Positions 35,862-44,768 of a DNA stretch of 64,000 nucleotides are shown here, piece after piece. This DNA comes from a virus, in IMG/VR virus record IMGVR_UViG_3300027734_002590, positions 1-64,000 of that record; one strand, written 5' to 3'. The position numbers were made by a program, and so were the translations under genes. Position 1 is the first letter of the stretch. The number at the start of each line of letters is the position of its first letter. The notes under the pieces are model-generated. The model was not told where the DNA came from, searched no databases, and saw only the letters and a program-made list of their open reading frames with translations.

Positions 35862-36403
35862 GAGTCATCTTCAGGCCACTCTGAAGGAATCCAACCAATT
35901 TTTTGGAAGTCTGCTCGAATTTCTTCAGTAACTGTGGCTTCTGGAACATACTTAGTACGGTTTTGCCATTCTTCAAATGACTCGCTATCTTTGTCCCAAT
36001 CTCCAGCAAGTCCGCCCATGCCACTACAGTACCAATCTACGTAGTCACCTTTTTGTAGCATATCTGCCACAATGCCGCCAGCTGAACGCCACGAGCACGA
36101 CCAGTGCTCATCTTTTAGAATTGGAAAGGTATCTAACTTTTGCCAGCGCATATTACACATAGCGGCATAGATGTTTTGGGCATAGTCATCTCGAGTGCGA
36201 GCTTTTTCCAAAATCCAATCAGTAGTACGCAGATCGTACTCTAAATCATTGTCTGGACGATTCTCGTATTCTGATTCTTCTGCCCAACTTTCGTACATTT
36301 GAATAATAGAAGCGTCGGGCTCTTTTCCCTCTTTCTTACACCGTTCAATGTATCCGTTTTTTTGAAAAGTGTGCCGTTCAGGGCTTTTGGAAATTTTCGA
36401 CAT
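35858..36403 (-). CDS. Conserved phage protein
   Basis: 181 residues; HWSCSWRSAGGIVADMLQKGDYVDWYCSGMGG is a block I recall from several large-phage hypothetical proteins. Acidic ends. Function unknown. Confidence 0.7.
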   Translation of the reverse strand: MSKISKSPERHTFQKNGYIERCKKEGKEPDASIIQMYESWAEESEYENRPDNDLEYDLRTTDWILEKARTRDDYAQNIYAAMCNMRWQKLDTFPILKDEHWSCSWRSAGGIVADMLQKGDYVDWYCSGMGGLAGDWDKDSESFEEWQNRTKYVPEATVTEEIRADFQKIGWIPSEWPEDDS

Positions 36404-36707
36404 CCTGTACTGCTTTCTTTAAAGTTTCAGCATAGTTAAGGGCTTGTTGCTTGGTCATAATAATATTGGCTTCGTATTCCACGTGACCTTTGGTAAGCAA
36501 GATCCAAATAGTTTGCCAACGATTGAGACTCCACCATTTAGATTTTTGTGTTGTATATGTTGTAACAGTAACACGATGATCGTCTGCTTCAACCCAAACA
36601 TTATGATCGTGATTAGCGTCCTGACATTCGCATACTACTTGATAGGCAATAGCATCACCCCAGTTGTTGCGTTTCAGGATGCCTTCTGCTGGAACCTGTG
36701 ATTTCAT
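36378..36707 (-). CDS. Hypothetical protein
   Basis: 109 residues, beta then helix, aromatic-rich middle (KWWSLNRWQTIWILLTKG). Overlaps upstream stop by 4 nt and the next gene by 26 nt. Confidence 0.65.
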   Translation of the reverse strand: MKSQVPAEGILKRNNWGDAIAYQVVCECQDANHDHNVWVEADDHRVTVTTYTTQKSKWWSLNRWQTIWILLTKGHVEYEANIIMTKQQALNYAETLKKAVQDVENFQKP

Positions 36708-36931
36708 TGTAGTGTTTCGCCAGGTGCTAATTTTTTAACTTTATGTCTAGTATCAGAAATACTATCAACCATTGAATCAAAATCATCTTCTGATAAAATA
36801 GTTTTATAAATTATTAATGCGTGAGCAGTAAGAATTCCTGCAATCTCAATAGGATTAGAACCAGATGCCATCAGTTCAGAATGCATTTCCCAATACTTGT
36901 GATAAAGTTTTTCTAATTGATCATCCATCAT
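36704..36931 (-). CDS. Small helical phage protein
   Basis: 75 residues, opening DDQLEKLYHKYWEMHSELM, a type seen in T4-like phages. Function unknown. Overlaps neighbours by 4 nt. Confidence 0.65.
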   Translation of the reverse strand: MMDDQLEKLYHKYWEMHSELMASGSNPIEIAGILTAHALIIYKTILSEDDFDSMVDSISDTRHKVKKLAPGETLQ

Positions 36932-37182
36932 TGTAATTTCCTTGGGGTTATTTCTTTTTCATATGCACGAGTTAAAATTTCAATTTCCTCTTCGCTTAAA
37001 TCATCTAGGTCGAGAGGTCTTGATTTTTCTTGGGCTTCACCACTTTGGACCATTCGAGTAATTTCCTCGACTAAGCTGTCGAGCTCTTCTTGAGTTCCGT
37101 CAAAATTGTCAAAGCATCCCGGGGCAAATTCAATTTTAACTTCTTCCGGTACAGCGTTATCGGGTGTTTTACTACTTGTCAT
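36928..37182 (-). CDS. Conserved small T4-like phage protein
   Basis: 84 residues with VKIEFAPGCFDNFDGTQEELD and SRPLDLDDLSEEE, a pattern I recall in many T4-like phages. Acidic. Function unknown. Confidence 0.7.
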   Translation of the reverse strand: MTSSKTPDNAVPEEVKIEFAPGCFDNFDGTQEELDSLVEEITRMVQSGEAQEKSRPLDLDDLSEEEIEILTRAYEKEITPRKLQ

Positions 37183-37345
37183 GATCTACTTTCAGTTTGT
37201 GTTGATATTCACGTTTAAGCCAATATTTGTATTTGTTCCAATACTCGTGTTGAAGCAAGGGATCTTCACCGTATATACGATGTTCTTCGCAGTTTTCCTG
37301 CCAAAGATCATGTACCCATTTTCTGAACGGCGTCCACTTTTTCAT
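37172..37345 (-). CDS. Small basic aromatic protein
   Basis: 57 residues (KKWTPFRKWVHDLW...YWNKYKYWLKREYQHK), with its stop 11 nt inside the next gene and its start inside the upstream gene. Similar short proteins occur in related phages. Confidence 0.6.
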   Translation of the reverse strand: MKKWTPFRKWVHDLWQENCEEHRIYGEDPLLQHEYWNKYKYWLKREYQHKLKVDHDK

Positions 37346-37496
37346 CTTCAACCCCTTTCCTGATTATACCATATTGATTATACAGCCAGTTGATAAAAAG
37401 TTCAACCTGAATTTCATTTGAAATGCCCATTTCTTGATAATAAACTTTGAGAGCAATTTCGATTCTCTCAAACATTTCCTGTTCAGTTAGTTTCAT
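37308..37496 (-). CDS. Small hypothetical protein
   Basis: 62 residues, acidic and helical. Overlaps the next gene by 38 nt in another frame and the upstream gene by 14 nt. No family recognised. Confidence 0.55.
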   Translation of the reverse strand: MKLTEQEMFERIEIALKVYYQEMGISNEIQVELFINWLYNQYGIIRKGVEDEKVDAVQKMGT

Positions 37497-37839
37497 AATG
37501 CTTTTTACGTATTTCTAAATCTATACGATCTGCAATCTTCCACTCTGGAGCATTTAAAATACCTTTATCTTTTAGAATAAAAATGTGGTCTGGAAATCTA
37601 GATTTTAAATGATCTACAACATCTTCGAGTGTTTTACCCTGTCCGAGAAATTCTTTAGTGTCTGCATCATACCAATATTCAACTTCACCGACTGTTTCGA
37701 TTTCAACATTGTGGATTAACTCGTCGAGTCGTATTCTAAGATTGTCACGCATATCCTTAATTGTAGATATTTTTGCAAGGAATCTTATTACCTGAATCGA
37801 CCCATAAATTATAAATCCCCAGATGATAATATCAATCAT
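37483..37839 (-). CDS. Membrane-anchored hypothetical protein
   Basis: 118 residues: N-terminal hydrophobic segment (about 3-22), then a soluble part with VEYWYDADTKEFLGQGKTLEDVVDHLKSRFPDHIF, a block recalling small phage proteins of unknown role. Overlaps the upstream stop by 4 nt. Confidence 0.65.
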   Translation of the reverse strand: MIDIIIWGFIIYGSIQVIRFLAKISTIKDMRDNLRIRLDELIHNVEIETVGEVEYWYDADTKEFLGQGKTLEDVVDHLKSRFPDHIFILKDKGILNAPEWKIADRIDLEIRKKHYETN

Positions 37840-38615
37840 TTCTTACTCCAATGAAAAGGACACCGTTTCTTTTTTGGCAACCATGTTTTATTTTTGATCC
37901 AATCATGCGCCATTTCGTATAACTTATTTAATTTAACATTCTTTACATAGTTCTTTAATACTACCATTCCGTACATTGTTTTAAGCAATTCGTCATTCTG
38001 GTCGACTCGCTCGAGTTCGACTTTACGATCCTTTGGATCTATAAATCGTATATAAAATATAGGGTCTCCTCTTTTAAATACCAATGGTTGGCTAGGATCT
38101 AAGACTTCAAAGGTAAAGTCAACAGGTCGAACCCATCGATGAATATTATAAGTTCCCGGAATAACACGCAGATTTCGTAATGCCGGAGTATCGTGCATCA
38201 TCGCAGGAAGTGCTTCTAGTATTACATCTTCATCTGCTACAAAAACTAGTTTAGGTCCAAGAGTTACAATAGGTTTGTTTGGGTTGGCAAAGTCGTTGGG
38301 CCTTCGTATAACCCATTCTTTATAAAACTTTTGATCATATCCTGCCCCCTCAAGTGTAACAGTTTTGATATCAGTTTTGACTGTTATTGTAATATCGATA
38401 GGACTGCGTATAAGAAAAGTATTTTTAAAGTATCCAGTGATACCCGGACATGGTAATATGTCACTATTTGGCCTATCAGCCGCAATGCTTTTATATGCAG
38501 GCTCGGGCGGTTGTACTGCTAAATGTTGCCATTCTGAAAAGTAACCAAAACTTTCGCTAGGATTACCCTCATTATGGACAAAAGGAGTCCAACCAACTTT
38601 TAATATATCGTTCAT
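37836..38615 (-). CDS. Conserved hypothetical protein
   Basis: 259 residues, beta-rich, with PLVFKRGDPIFYIRF near 185-200 and a basic, Trp-containing end (KKKRCPFHWSKK). The RGDPIFYIRF-type core recalls a DUF6065-like family, but I cannot confirm it. No catalytic motif. Confidence 0.65.
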   Translation of the reverse strand: MNDILKVGWTPFVHNEGNPSESFGYFSEWQHLAVQPPEPAYKSIAADRPNSDILPCPGITGYFKNTFLIRSPIDITITVKTDIKTVTLEGAGYDQKFYKEWVIRRPNDFANPNKPIVTLGPKLVFVADEDVILEALPAMMHDTPALRNLRVIPGTYNIHRWVRPVDFTFEVLDPSQPLVFKRGDPIFYIRFIDPKDRKVELERVDQNDELLKTMYGMVVLKNYVKNVKLNKLYEMAHDWIKNKTWLPKKKRCPFHWSKK

Positions 38616-39448
38616 GTCCAGAGGCTTCCGCGGATTTTGATAAGACGAATCATCATTTGTTCTTCTTCTTTTTCGTAGTCTGCCTCCATCTTACGAAGTT
38701 TCTTCATAGCAATATCACTAGCCTTTTTAAGTTCAGGAGTCTTATCTCCGCTAAAACTCAAACGGCCACCATTAGCTAAACGACTTGCTTCGCAATAAGC
38801 AGTCCATCCACTTGCGTCATATGGATCAGGACGATTACGATAGGTAACAGTCCACCAAGTGTAAAGCTCGATAATTTCCTTAGCGGCCTTTGCTTGATAA
38901 GTTGGCTCACCGAATCCTTTGCTACCTGGTTCGGCACCCATGTCTTCACCTACAGTAAGACCGCTAGCCCATTTTAAGTATTCCATGCCAGCTTCTGGGC
39001 AACGCCAAGTACGCCAACGTAGCCAACCGCTACGATACCAAGGCACGTTGAACTTGGTCTTAGCTTCATCACTCCAAATACAGTGATGCCATGCTTGTTC
39101 TATTTCAACGAAGTCCACAAGTTCGTTAAACATACATGGCAAAAACCTATTACCAACGTCATTCCAACTGCCAGGAGCGATATCACGAGGGTGAGCGGTA
39201 AGACGATGACTGTGACTAACCCAACGATTATTAATATAGTATCTAATATCATTGAGTTTATCAGGGATATAATACACAACTTTTTGAGCATAATCTAATC
39301 CTTCTTCAGCAATCCACCAACGGATAGGATGTGCGACTTTGGCTTTATCTTCCCAGTCGTTCCACTCTTCGCTAGTGCCGCACTTGAGCTTAGGTGTGCC
39401 ACGAAGCCAATCTGCAAACTTACTAATGGTCCAATAATGACTACGCAT
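38612..39448 (-). CDS. Conserved hypothetical protein, Trp-rich
   Basis: 278 residues with many Trp and Tyr (HPIRWWIAEEG, VPWYRSGWLRWRTWRC) and a charged helical end. I recall homologues in large marine phages. Function unknown. Overlaps the next gene by 4 nt. Confidence 0.7.
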   Translation of the reverse strand: MRSHYWTISKFADWLRGTPKLKCGTSEEWNDWEDKAKVAHPIRWWIAEEGLDYAQKVVYYIPDKLNDIRYYINNRWVSHSHRLTAHPRDIAPGSWNDVGNRFLPCMFNELVDFVEIEQAWHHCIWSDEAKTKFNVPWYRSGWLRWRTWRCPEAGMEYLKWASGLTVGEDMGAEPGSKGFGEPTYQAKAAKEIIELYTWWTVTYRNRPDPYDASGWTAYCEASRLANGGRLSFSGDKTPELKKASDIAMKKLRKMEADYEKEEEQMMIRLIKIRGSLWT

Positions 39449-39461
39449 TTGTATTCCTTAA

Positions 39462-40157
39462 TTATTTTCTATCACCAAATAACTGCAACAAGTTAATGAA
39501 CAAGTTGATAAAGTCCATGTACAATGTTAGTGCTCCACGAACTTCTGCGGCGGGCGTAGTATCTACACTTAGTTCTTCACGGATCTGTTGCGTATCGTAT
39601 GCTGTTAATCCTAAGAAGATGATAATTGCTAACGCACTGATAACCATAGCCATGACACTTGATCCAATAAAGATATTGACAATGCTAGCAATTACAATAG
39701 CAACCAAGCCAATAAACATAAACTGCCCAAGGCTGTCTAGACTACGTTTGGTAAAATAGCCATAAAAGCTCATAGTACCAAATAGAATTGCCGCGCCCAT
39801 AAATGCTGATACAATACTCCCCATAGTGAACACAGCAAAGATTGTGGCAAAGCTCAAGCCCATAAGTGCCGCAAATCCGTGCAAACATAACTGTGCTACA
39901 CCTTTACTAGGATTGTTAGCCAATACTGCAGAAATACCAAATATTGCTAATAGCGGTGAAAAGATTACAATCCATTTTGTTACGCCTGTAAAAAAGAACT
40001 GCAATAATTCTGGGCTAGTACCAACAAAGTAACTAACCAACATTGATACGATGACAGCTAGACTCATGTGTCCATATACACGACCCATAGCTGAATTAAT
40101 TTCTCCGGCGGAACGATAGTTCATTACGCCATTATCCATATAATTAGAACCAAACAT
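39462..40157 (-). CDS. Bax inhibitor-1/YccA-like membrane protein
   Basis: 231 residues, seven hydrophobic segments, and the family end GLTAYDTQQIREEL...ALTLYMDFINLFINLLQLFGDRK. In bacteria YccA modulates the FtsH protease and BI-1 proteins act as pH-sensitive calcium leaks. In the inner membrane it could protect phage proteins from FtsH or affect membrane physiology during infection (inference). Confidence 0.9.
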   Translation of the reverse strand: MFGSNYMDNGVMNYRSAGEINSAMGRVYGHMSLAVIVSMLVSYFVGTSPELLQFFFTGVTKWIVIFSPLLAIFGISAVLANNPSKGVAQLCLHGFAALMGLSFATIFAVFTMGSIVSAFMGAAILFGTMSFYGYFTKRSLDSLGQFMFIGLVAIVIASIVNIFIGSSVMAMVISALAIIIFLGLTAYDTQQIREELSVDTTPAAEVRGALTLYMDFINLFINLLQLFGDRK

Positions 40158-40158
40158 T

Positions 40159-40530
40159 TTATTCTCCTTTAATAAATGGTTTGAGATCGGGCGATACCCA
40201 GCCCACGGGTTTTAACACCTTACCATCTTCACGCTTACGCACCTTACCATCTTCACCAATCTTGGCAAAGTTCGTACTCATTACTTCTTTCCAAGCACCT
40301 TCGGCATCACTGCCCATACTATGAATTGCTCCAATGGTAACAACTAAAATGTCAATAAGAGCATCGAGTGTTTCTACTTGGTCGTGTGCTCGAATAGCAT
40401 CGGCAAGTTCATTAGCTTCTTCTTCAATCAATGTAACATACAAATTAAATTGATCTTCGTCAAACTTGCCACCGACTGTTTGATCGCAGGCTCGCATAAA
40501 TTTTTCTTGATCACGAAACGGGTTTGTCAT
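40159..40530 (-). CDS. MazG-like nucleotide pyrophosphohydrolase
   Basis: 123 residues, all-alpha NTP-PPase type: EEEANELADAI supplies the acidic metal ligands and DALIDILVVTIGA the second helix. The end (TNFAKIGEDGKVRKREDGKVLKPVGW) is typical of phage members. It would hydrolyse (d)NTPs or (p)ppGpp-like nucleotides. 1-nt gap to the Bax-inhibitor-like gene. Confidence 0.85.
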   Translation of the reverse strand: MTNPFRDQEKFMRACDQTVGGKFDEDQFNLYVTLIEEEANELADAIRAHDQVETLDALIDILVVTIGAIHSMGSDAEGAWKEVMSTNFAKIGEDGKVRKREDGKVLKPVGWVSPDLKPFIKGE

Positions 40531-41067
40531 TTACTTGTTCCTTATTATCAATAACATTTCTTTATATAGTCTAAAAGTATTTTCAGCATCATCTAATGCA
40601 TCATGCTTTTTTCCCTGAAACTTCAAATTATACTTAGTCATTACCTTGCTGAGGCCACCTTGAACGGGAAGCCCTTTAGCAATACATTCACTAACATAAA
40701 GTGTTTTTGCATCAATCCATCTGCGACCAAACGGCCAATCCATTCGATCCTCTACGGGTAGCTGATCAAAAATTTCCTGACTATCGCCGCCACCCCATGT
40801 TAATGGATTCATGAATGTTGAATGTCTTAGATGAAATTCTTTAAGTTGTAGATACGCTTCGGTTAGTGTTACGCCTTCTTTGTCAATAACTGATTGAGTG
40901 ATTCCAGTAAGGTCAATAATGAATTGGGATAGCGGTTCTTGGGGATTTACATAAACTTTTAAGCGGTGAGTGATATCACCAGTATTAGTGTCTCCAACAA
41001 CTGCGCCAATTTGGATTATTTTACCACTGGGTTGATTTAATTCTAAATCGATACAAGTTAGTTTCAT
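40531..41067 (-). CDS. DnaQ-like 3'-5' exonuclease
   Basis: 178 residues, DEDDh family: Exo I DLELN (Asp7, Glu9), Exo II region with the WGGGDSQ stretch and Exo III HDALDDAENT (His and Asp). Could trim RNA or DNA 3' ends, for example in tRNA maturation or turnover. The ATG is 6 nt beyond a sigma70 -10 box, so the mRNA should be leaderless. Confidence 0.88.
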   Translation of the reverse strand: MKLTCIDLELNQPSGKIIQIGAVVGDTNTGDITHRLKVYVNPQEPLSQFIIDLTGITQSVIDKEGVTLTEAYLQLKEFHLRHSTFMNPLTWGGGDSQEIFDQLPVEDRMDWPFGRRWIDAKTLYVSECIAKGLPVQGGLSKVMTKYNLKFQGKKHDALDDAENTFRLYKEMLLIIRNK

Positions 41068-41073
41068 GCTGTT

Positions 41074-41102
41074 AGTATAGCATGTAATTTAGGTTTTGTC
41101 AA
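41074..41102 (-). promoter_or_regulatory. Sigma70 promoter giving a leaderless mRNA
   Basis: TTGACA (41097-41102), 17-bp spacer, TATACT (41074-41079), AACAGC, ATG at 41067. Same TATAMT-N3-AGC-ATG form as at 43785 and 55924. Confidence 0.85.
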
Positions 41103-41386
41103 GTTATTCTTTCAACAGGATTACCAAATTTTAGATAATATTCTGTAATATGCTTTTCTTGGAATGTAGCAGTTATCAAATACTTGTGACCCCAATTTAT
41201 AGGGTCAGCCATCCTATGCCACACTGGAGTTTCTATAGCACGTTCCATAACCCATTGTCCAATAGGACTTTGTTGCCAATTATACAATGGTTCGGCCGCA
41301 TACAAATCGGGGTCCTCGACATCTCCCATAATAAAGCTATGTACAACAATTTCTTTAGTAGTCACGACCACTTCATTAAGAACCAT
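41099..41386 (-). CDS. Hypothetical protein
   Basis: 95 residues from the ATG at 41386 (GGGGAG 3-4 nt upstream); longer frames run through the upstream gene. Pattern SPIGQWVMERAIETPVWHR...GHKYLITATFQEKHITEYYLKFG is seen in a phage family of unknown role. Confidence 0.6.
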   Translation of the reverse strand: MVLNEVVVTTKEIVVHSFIMGDVEDPDLYAAEPLYNWQQSPIGQWVMERAIETPVWHRMADPINWGHKYLITATFQEKHITEYYLKFGNPVERIT

Positions 41387-41658
41387 ATACTCCCCGGGCT
41401 TTCTAGCTCGATGCCTGTGGGATACGATGTTCTGGAAATCCAATCGCCAATCATTCTCCGATCTTGCCAGCCTTGACAGGGGCACCCTTGCTTGGAAATC
41501 CATTCCGTGAGATCCGATTGCCATGTTTCTAACCTCTCATAATATCCGTCGTAATGCCTAGGCCAATATCCATGATCAGCGTAAAAGGCCTGCATTAAGT
41601 CGTTAAACACTCTAGTGCCGTGCTCCCCATCATGAAAATTTATACGTATTCTGCCCAT
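41362..41658 (-). CDS. Hypothetical protein
   Basis: 98 residues, aromatic- and Arg-rich, two close Cys (GCPCQG). Overlaps the upstream gene by 19 nt and the next by 25 nt. No family recognised. Confidence 0.6.
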   Translation of the reverse strand: MGRIRINFHDGEHGTRVFNDLMQAFYADHGYWPRHYDGYYERLETWQSDLTEWISKQGCPCQGWQDRRMIGDWISRTSYPTGIELESPGSIWFLMKWS

Positions 41659-41843
41659 CTTAATGCAAATATTGTTGCGTCTTGTTTGCGCTTGAACTCA
41701 AACGTATAAATGGCAAAACCGATATGATCCATCCACAAGTCCCAATGGTCGAGATCGATATGGTCACGGCACCATTCGCCTGCTTCGTAGCCAGCCCGTG
41801 CTCCTTTGATCTTAATCCTGATCGGGTTCTTGTTCACCGTCAT
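41640..41843 (-). CDS. Small hypothetical protein
   Basis: 67 residues, with KGARAGYEAGEWCRDHI and TFEFKRKQDATIFALRW. This and the next product both start KIRIN/IRIK-like and have a FxFxxxxDAxxFxLRW-type end, so they may be distantly related. Function unknown. Confidence 0.6.
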   Translation of the reverse strand: MTVNKNPIRIKIKGARAGYEAGEWCRDHIDLDHWDLWMDHIGFAIYTFEFKRKQDATIFALRWAEYV

Positions 41844-42147
41844 TGTCAGGAGTTTCAGTTAGTCCAATTCCCGCTCTAGCTAAAAACTTTCTAGCCGCGG
41901 CGGGATTTTGTAAAGCTTCACGAATAGATCCTACATGCCCGTCTTTAGTCTGACTAATGTTGTGCCAAGTTCTAACTTCTAACAGCGGTTCTATCTCTGT
42001 TGGAACAGCAACAATGTAATGTTCATCTGCAAAGTTTTCAATCATGCAGGTATGAACTACCTTGCCTTTGACGCTGACATTAAAACGACTGTCGATACCG
42101 TATATCCATACTGTATCGCCGATGCTGTATTGTTTTTTTACTTTCAT
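41812..42147 (-). CDS. Hypothetical protein
   Basis: 111 residues from the ATG at 42147, which overlaps the DUF3307-like stop as ATGA. Beta-type N-terminus (YSIGDTVWIYGIDSRFNVSVKGKVVH) and an acidic end. Function unknown. Confidence 0.65.
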   Translation of the reverse strand: MKVKKQYSIGDTVWIYGIDSRFNVSVKGKVVHTCMIENFADEHYIVAVPTEIEPLLEVRTWHNISQTKDGHVGSIREALQNPAAARKFLARAGIGLTETPDNDGEQEPDQD

Positions 42148-42512
42148 GCAAACACTAACCAAGCTAAACAAATATACACAATCTGATGTGACATTTGATC
42201 TAATCCTAAATGACTCCAAAAAGCAGGAGTTTGGATATCTCTATTACCGTAATTCATTTTTAGCCAATCAATATGATAATGAGTGGTAAAATCTAAAAAT
42301 GCAACAACTGCCGCAAATAATACATACGGCCATCCAGTTATGATTAACACAACTATGAAGGTGCCTAATCCGTGCTTAATGCTGTGCCAGGCACCCAGTT
42401 TATCACCGTAAATGCCTTTACTAGCAACTTCTTCAGTTGTTTGATTAACAAAGTCAATGTACCAATGCTTAATTTGAATTAGTACAAGGAACCAAAAAAG
42501 ACTACTCAGCAT
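42144..42512 (-). CDS. DUF3307-like membrane protein
   Basis: 122 residues from the ATG at 42512 overlapping the previous stop. Several hydrophobic segments and the LIQIKHWYIDFVNQT...HSIKHGLGTF pattern resemble DUF3307 phage/bacterial membrane proteins, function unknown. Conserved His/Asp could bind metal. Confidence 0.65.
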   Translation of the reverse strand: MLSSLFWFLVLIQIKHWYIDFVNQTTEEVASKGIYGDKLGAWHSIKHGLGTFIVVLIITGWPYVLFAAVVAFLDFTTHYHIDWLKMNYGNRDIQTPAFWSHLGLDQMSHQIVYICLAWLVFA

Positions 42513-42663
42513 TAACCGTACCCTTGGCTTCAAGCATATCTTTAATAAACTTTAAAGCCTTTCGGTTAGTGTCGAAAATATATTCTTCGTCAAGGTCTGC
42601 GGTACGTAGTAATACGATTACACCGTTTTTAACTTTACGTAACTCAATTGCTTCAAAGTCCAT
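42502..42663 (-). CDS. Small conserved phage protein
   Basis: 53 residues (DFEAIELRKVKNGVIVLLRT...EYIFDTNRKALKFIKDML), a small protein type I recall in many T4-like phages. Overlaps the next gene by 11 nt. Confidence 0.65.
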   Translation of the reverse strand: MDFEAIELRKVKNGVIVLLRTADLDEEYIFDTNRKALKFIKDMLEAKGTVNAE

Positions 42664-42672
42664 GGGATCCCC

Positions 42673-43416
42673 TTATTGTGGAACTGAAAGATTATAATTA
42701 AAATGGAAGATACCGATATGAGAAATTTCTTTACTCAATTCGTGATCACACCATACATCGAAACCTGCTTCTTTTGCTTTGTTGCAGAAGTAGATATCTT
42801 CACCAATTTCAAGATTAATTTCTGGAATGTAATCTTGTAGGTAATGTGGTTGCGGAATTTTTTCGTAAACAGAACGATGAACCATAACGCAACCATGTGG
42901 TAGGACATCTACCTTTTGCATTGCTGGACTGTTGTCTTCTGTTACTAATTCAGTGTACTTGCCAGCAGTACCCATCATACCAGTAAATCCTGGATTTGGA
43001 AAACGGCGTCTACGATAGTTAGCACCGACTAGTGCTACTTGACGCTTGAGCAATTTGATAGGTGCATCGATTGGAAACTTCATGTCTGAGTCAACCCACC
43101 ATGCATAATCAAAATCACTCTTAAGGAAGATGTCAGTTAGGTTGCGTCGAGCAATAGTAATAACACTACCAATGTTAAATGCACAATTAATTTTAATACC
43201 ATTAGCAACCATATTAGCCGCGGCCATTGCTAGGTGTTGTGCAAATTCTGCATTAACCATTTCCATTGCTGGAACAAGGATCATAACACTAGGGTTTTTC
43301 TTATCGCCCTGTTGGGCAGGTGCTGAAGATTGTTGTGGCGGACTAGCAGGTTTTGCTTGCTGTGCAGGTTGTTGCGGAACCTGCGGCTTAACATTAATGT
43401 TTAGTTTCTTTTTCAT
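42673..43416 (-). CDS. GT-A type glycosyltransferase-like protein
   Basis: 247 residues. Pro/Gln-rich N-terminus (about 10-38), then a Rossmann-like core with WWVDSDMKFP (DxD metal/nucleotide-sugar motif near 106) and LVGANYRRR, CVMVHRSVYEKI, GEDIYFCNKAKEAG later. Probably transfers a sugar to DNA, virion or surface glycan; acceptor unknown. Confidence 0.8.
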   Translation of the reverse strand: MKKKLNINVKPQVPQQPAQQAKPASPPQQSSAPAQQGDKKNPSVMILVPAMEMVNAEFAQHLAMAAANMVANGIKINCAFNIGSVITIARRNLTDIFLKSDFDYAWWVDSDMKFPIDAPIKLLKRQVALVGANYRRRRFPNPGFTGMMGTAGKYTELVTEDNSPAMQKVDVLPHGCVMVHRSVYEKIPQPHYLQDYIPEINLEIGEDIYFCNKAKEAGFDVWCDHELSKEISHIGIFHFNYNLSVPQ

Positions 43417-43555
43417 TCTTTACCTTTTTTTTTAATGATTGTTGGCTTAGTCTTTTTGACTGTGATTCACTCCACAGCGCAGGACCTGTACTATCTAATT
43501 TATCTGAAAAAATTTCCTCAAGAGGCAAGTGTGAGTGTTGTGTGCTAGTTGTCAC
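43394..43555 (-). CDS. Possible small protein with GTG start
   Basis: 53 residues, starting at a GTG that overlaps the upstream stop (translational coupling) and ending 23 nt inside the glycosyltransferase gene. Polar with a Lys-rich end. No family recognised; it fills the 128-nt gap between the two genes. Confidence 0.4.
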   Translation of the reverse strand: MTTSTQHSHLPLEEIFSDKLDSTGPALWSESQSKRLSQQSLKKKVKNEKETKH

Positions 43556-43778
43556 TACTTAATCCCATAAAAATTAATTCACGTTCGTGAACATGAGCAA
43601 TAGGTTTGAGCCACCCGTGATTAATACATTCAGCAATAAGATTTCGATAATTTTCCGGGCATCGTTGAGTAATTTCAAAACCAGCTCGTTGGGCGGTGAC
43701 AAAATCATCCACAATGGTAAATCGTGGATCACCTGGTTTGATAGTGCGGATCTTACTTTGATGTATTTTAATACTCAT
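43545..43778 (-). CDS. Small conserved phage protein
   Basis: 77 residues (FVTAQRAGFEITQRCPENYRNLIAECINHGWLKPIAHV). Similar short proteins occur in T4-like phages. The ATG lies 6 nt beyond a sigma70 -10 box (leaderless). Function unknown. Confidence 0.7.
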   Translation of the reverse strand: MSIKIHQSKIRTIKPGDPRFTIVDDFVTAQRAGFEITQRCPENYRNLIAECINHGWLKPIAHVHERELIFMGLSSDN

Positions 43779-43784
43779 GCTAAT

Positions 43785-43813
43785 ATTATAGCACCAGTAT
43801 TATTAAAAGTCAA
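43785..43813 (-). promoter_or_regulatory. Sigma70 promoter giving a leaderless mRNA
   Basis: TTGACT (43808-43813), 17-bp spacer ending GGTGC, TATAAT (43785-43790), ATTAGC, ATG at 43778. Confidence 0.85.
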
Positions 43814-44545
43814 TTATCGATGTATCCAATCTTTACATTGGTACGGTTTTGACACTTGAGTTCTGCTCAAGTAATAGATGGAACGCTTTTTGATACGTTT
43901 AATAATTCGATGATTTTGGTCCCAATTGAACGCTTTTAAGTAAGTACGCCACGTATCGTAATTGCGTCTTTTACCTTTTTGATCTTCGTTCAAATAGTTC
44001 ACAATACATCTCATATCTCCGTGGAACTTTTCGTCAAGCTCACAAGCCATATTAAATGCGTATGCGTCAATTTCATCGTTGTCGCCCAAGTACTCTTGCT
44101 CGTGACGCTGTTTAGTAGATTCAGCAGTTGAGCTATATCCCGGAAGAGCTTTAAAATTGCGCTTACGTGCCTGTCTCATATGGATTATTTCATGCAGTAG
44201 AACGTCTGCAATACGACTACACAAACGGTTAAACCGTCTGCCGGTATATGTTAATTTGGTATCTGCTAGGCTATAAGCAAAACAAAGCTCAATAGCCTTT
44301 TGCTTATTCATATCGTATTCTGTATGGTAAACGCCCCCTACCCATACAAATGTTGGATCTACCTGTAATTCTTGGCTTTTTCTAACTCTAACAGGCATCC
44401 ATTTTTTAATATGCTTTGTAATGATATTATGGAAATCACTGATGGTTAAAGTTTTGTTCACAAGATCATCACGCACCATGTAAACCATGTCTACAATAGT
44501 GTTTTTATCCCACTCACTCCAGTTATATGAAGAAACTTTGGACAT
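43814..44545 (-). CDS. Zinc-metallopeptidase-like protein
   Basis: 243 residues. LLHEIIHMRQ (HExxH) near residue 125 is a zinc-protease core, followed by EYLGDNDEIDAYA, whose acidic residues could supply the third ligand. The family is known to me only as hypothetical phage proteins. Preceded by an AATAAATA late-type box and a GGAGA ribosome site. Confidence 0.7.
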   Translation of the reverse strand: MSKVSSYNWSEWDKNTIVDMVYMVRDDLVNKTLTISDFHNIITKHIKKWMPVRVRKSQELQVDPTFVWVGGVYHTEYDMNKQKAIELCFAYSLADTKLTYTGRRFNRLCSRIADVLLHEIIHMRQARKRNFKALPGYSSTAESTKQRHEQEYLGDNDEIDAYAFNMACELDEKFHGDMRCIVNYLNEDQKGKRRNYDTWRTYLKAFNWDQNHRIIKRIKKRSIYYLSRTQVSKPYQCKDWIHR

Positions 44546-44607
44546 TGTAGTCTCCGATTGCTTTGTATTTATTCAGCAATAGAAAAACACATTATATACC
44601 TACTTAA

Positions 44608-44766
44608 CTACCAATGTCGGATTACTCCCGCTATAATAAACAAATTGGTAATAATGTAAACTAGAACTATTGCTGTTCTAATTATAGCAACTAAATCGGC
44701 CTCTGTGTTAGTCCTTCCGGACTTCTCTCCAAGAGCTTTTGCCCATAACCGCCACTTCTTGCCCAT
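44608..44766 (-). CDS. Small single-span membrane protein
   Basis: 52 residues: basic N-terminus (GKKWRLWAKALGEKSGR) and one membrane segment (about 27-48) with IRTAIVLVYIITNLFIIAG. Starts 2 nt after the dCMP deaminase stop. This type is widespread in T4-like marine phages; function unknown. Confidence 0.75.
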   Translation of the reverse strand: MGKKWRLWAKALGEKSGRTNTEADLVAIIRTAIVLVYIITNLFIIAGVIRHW

Positions 44767-44768
44767 GG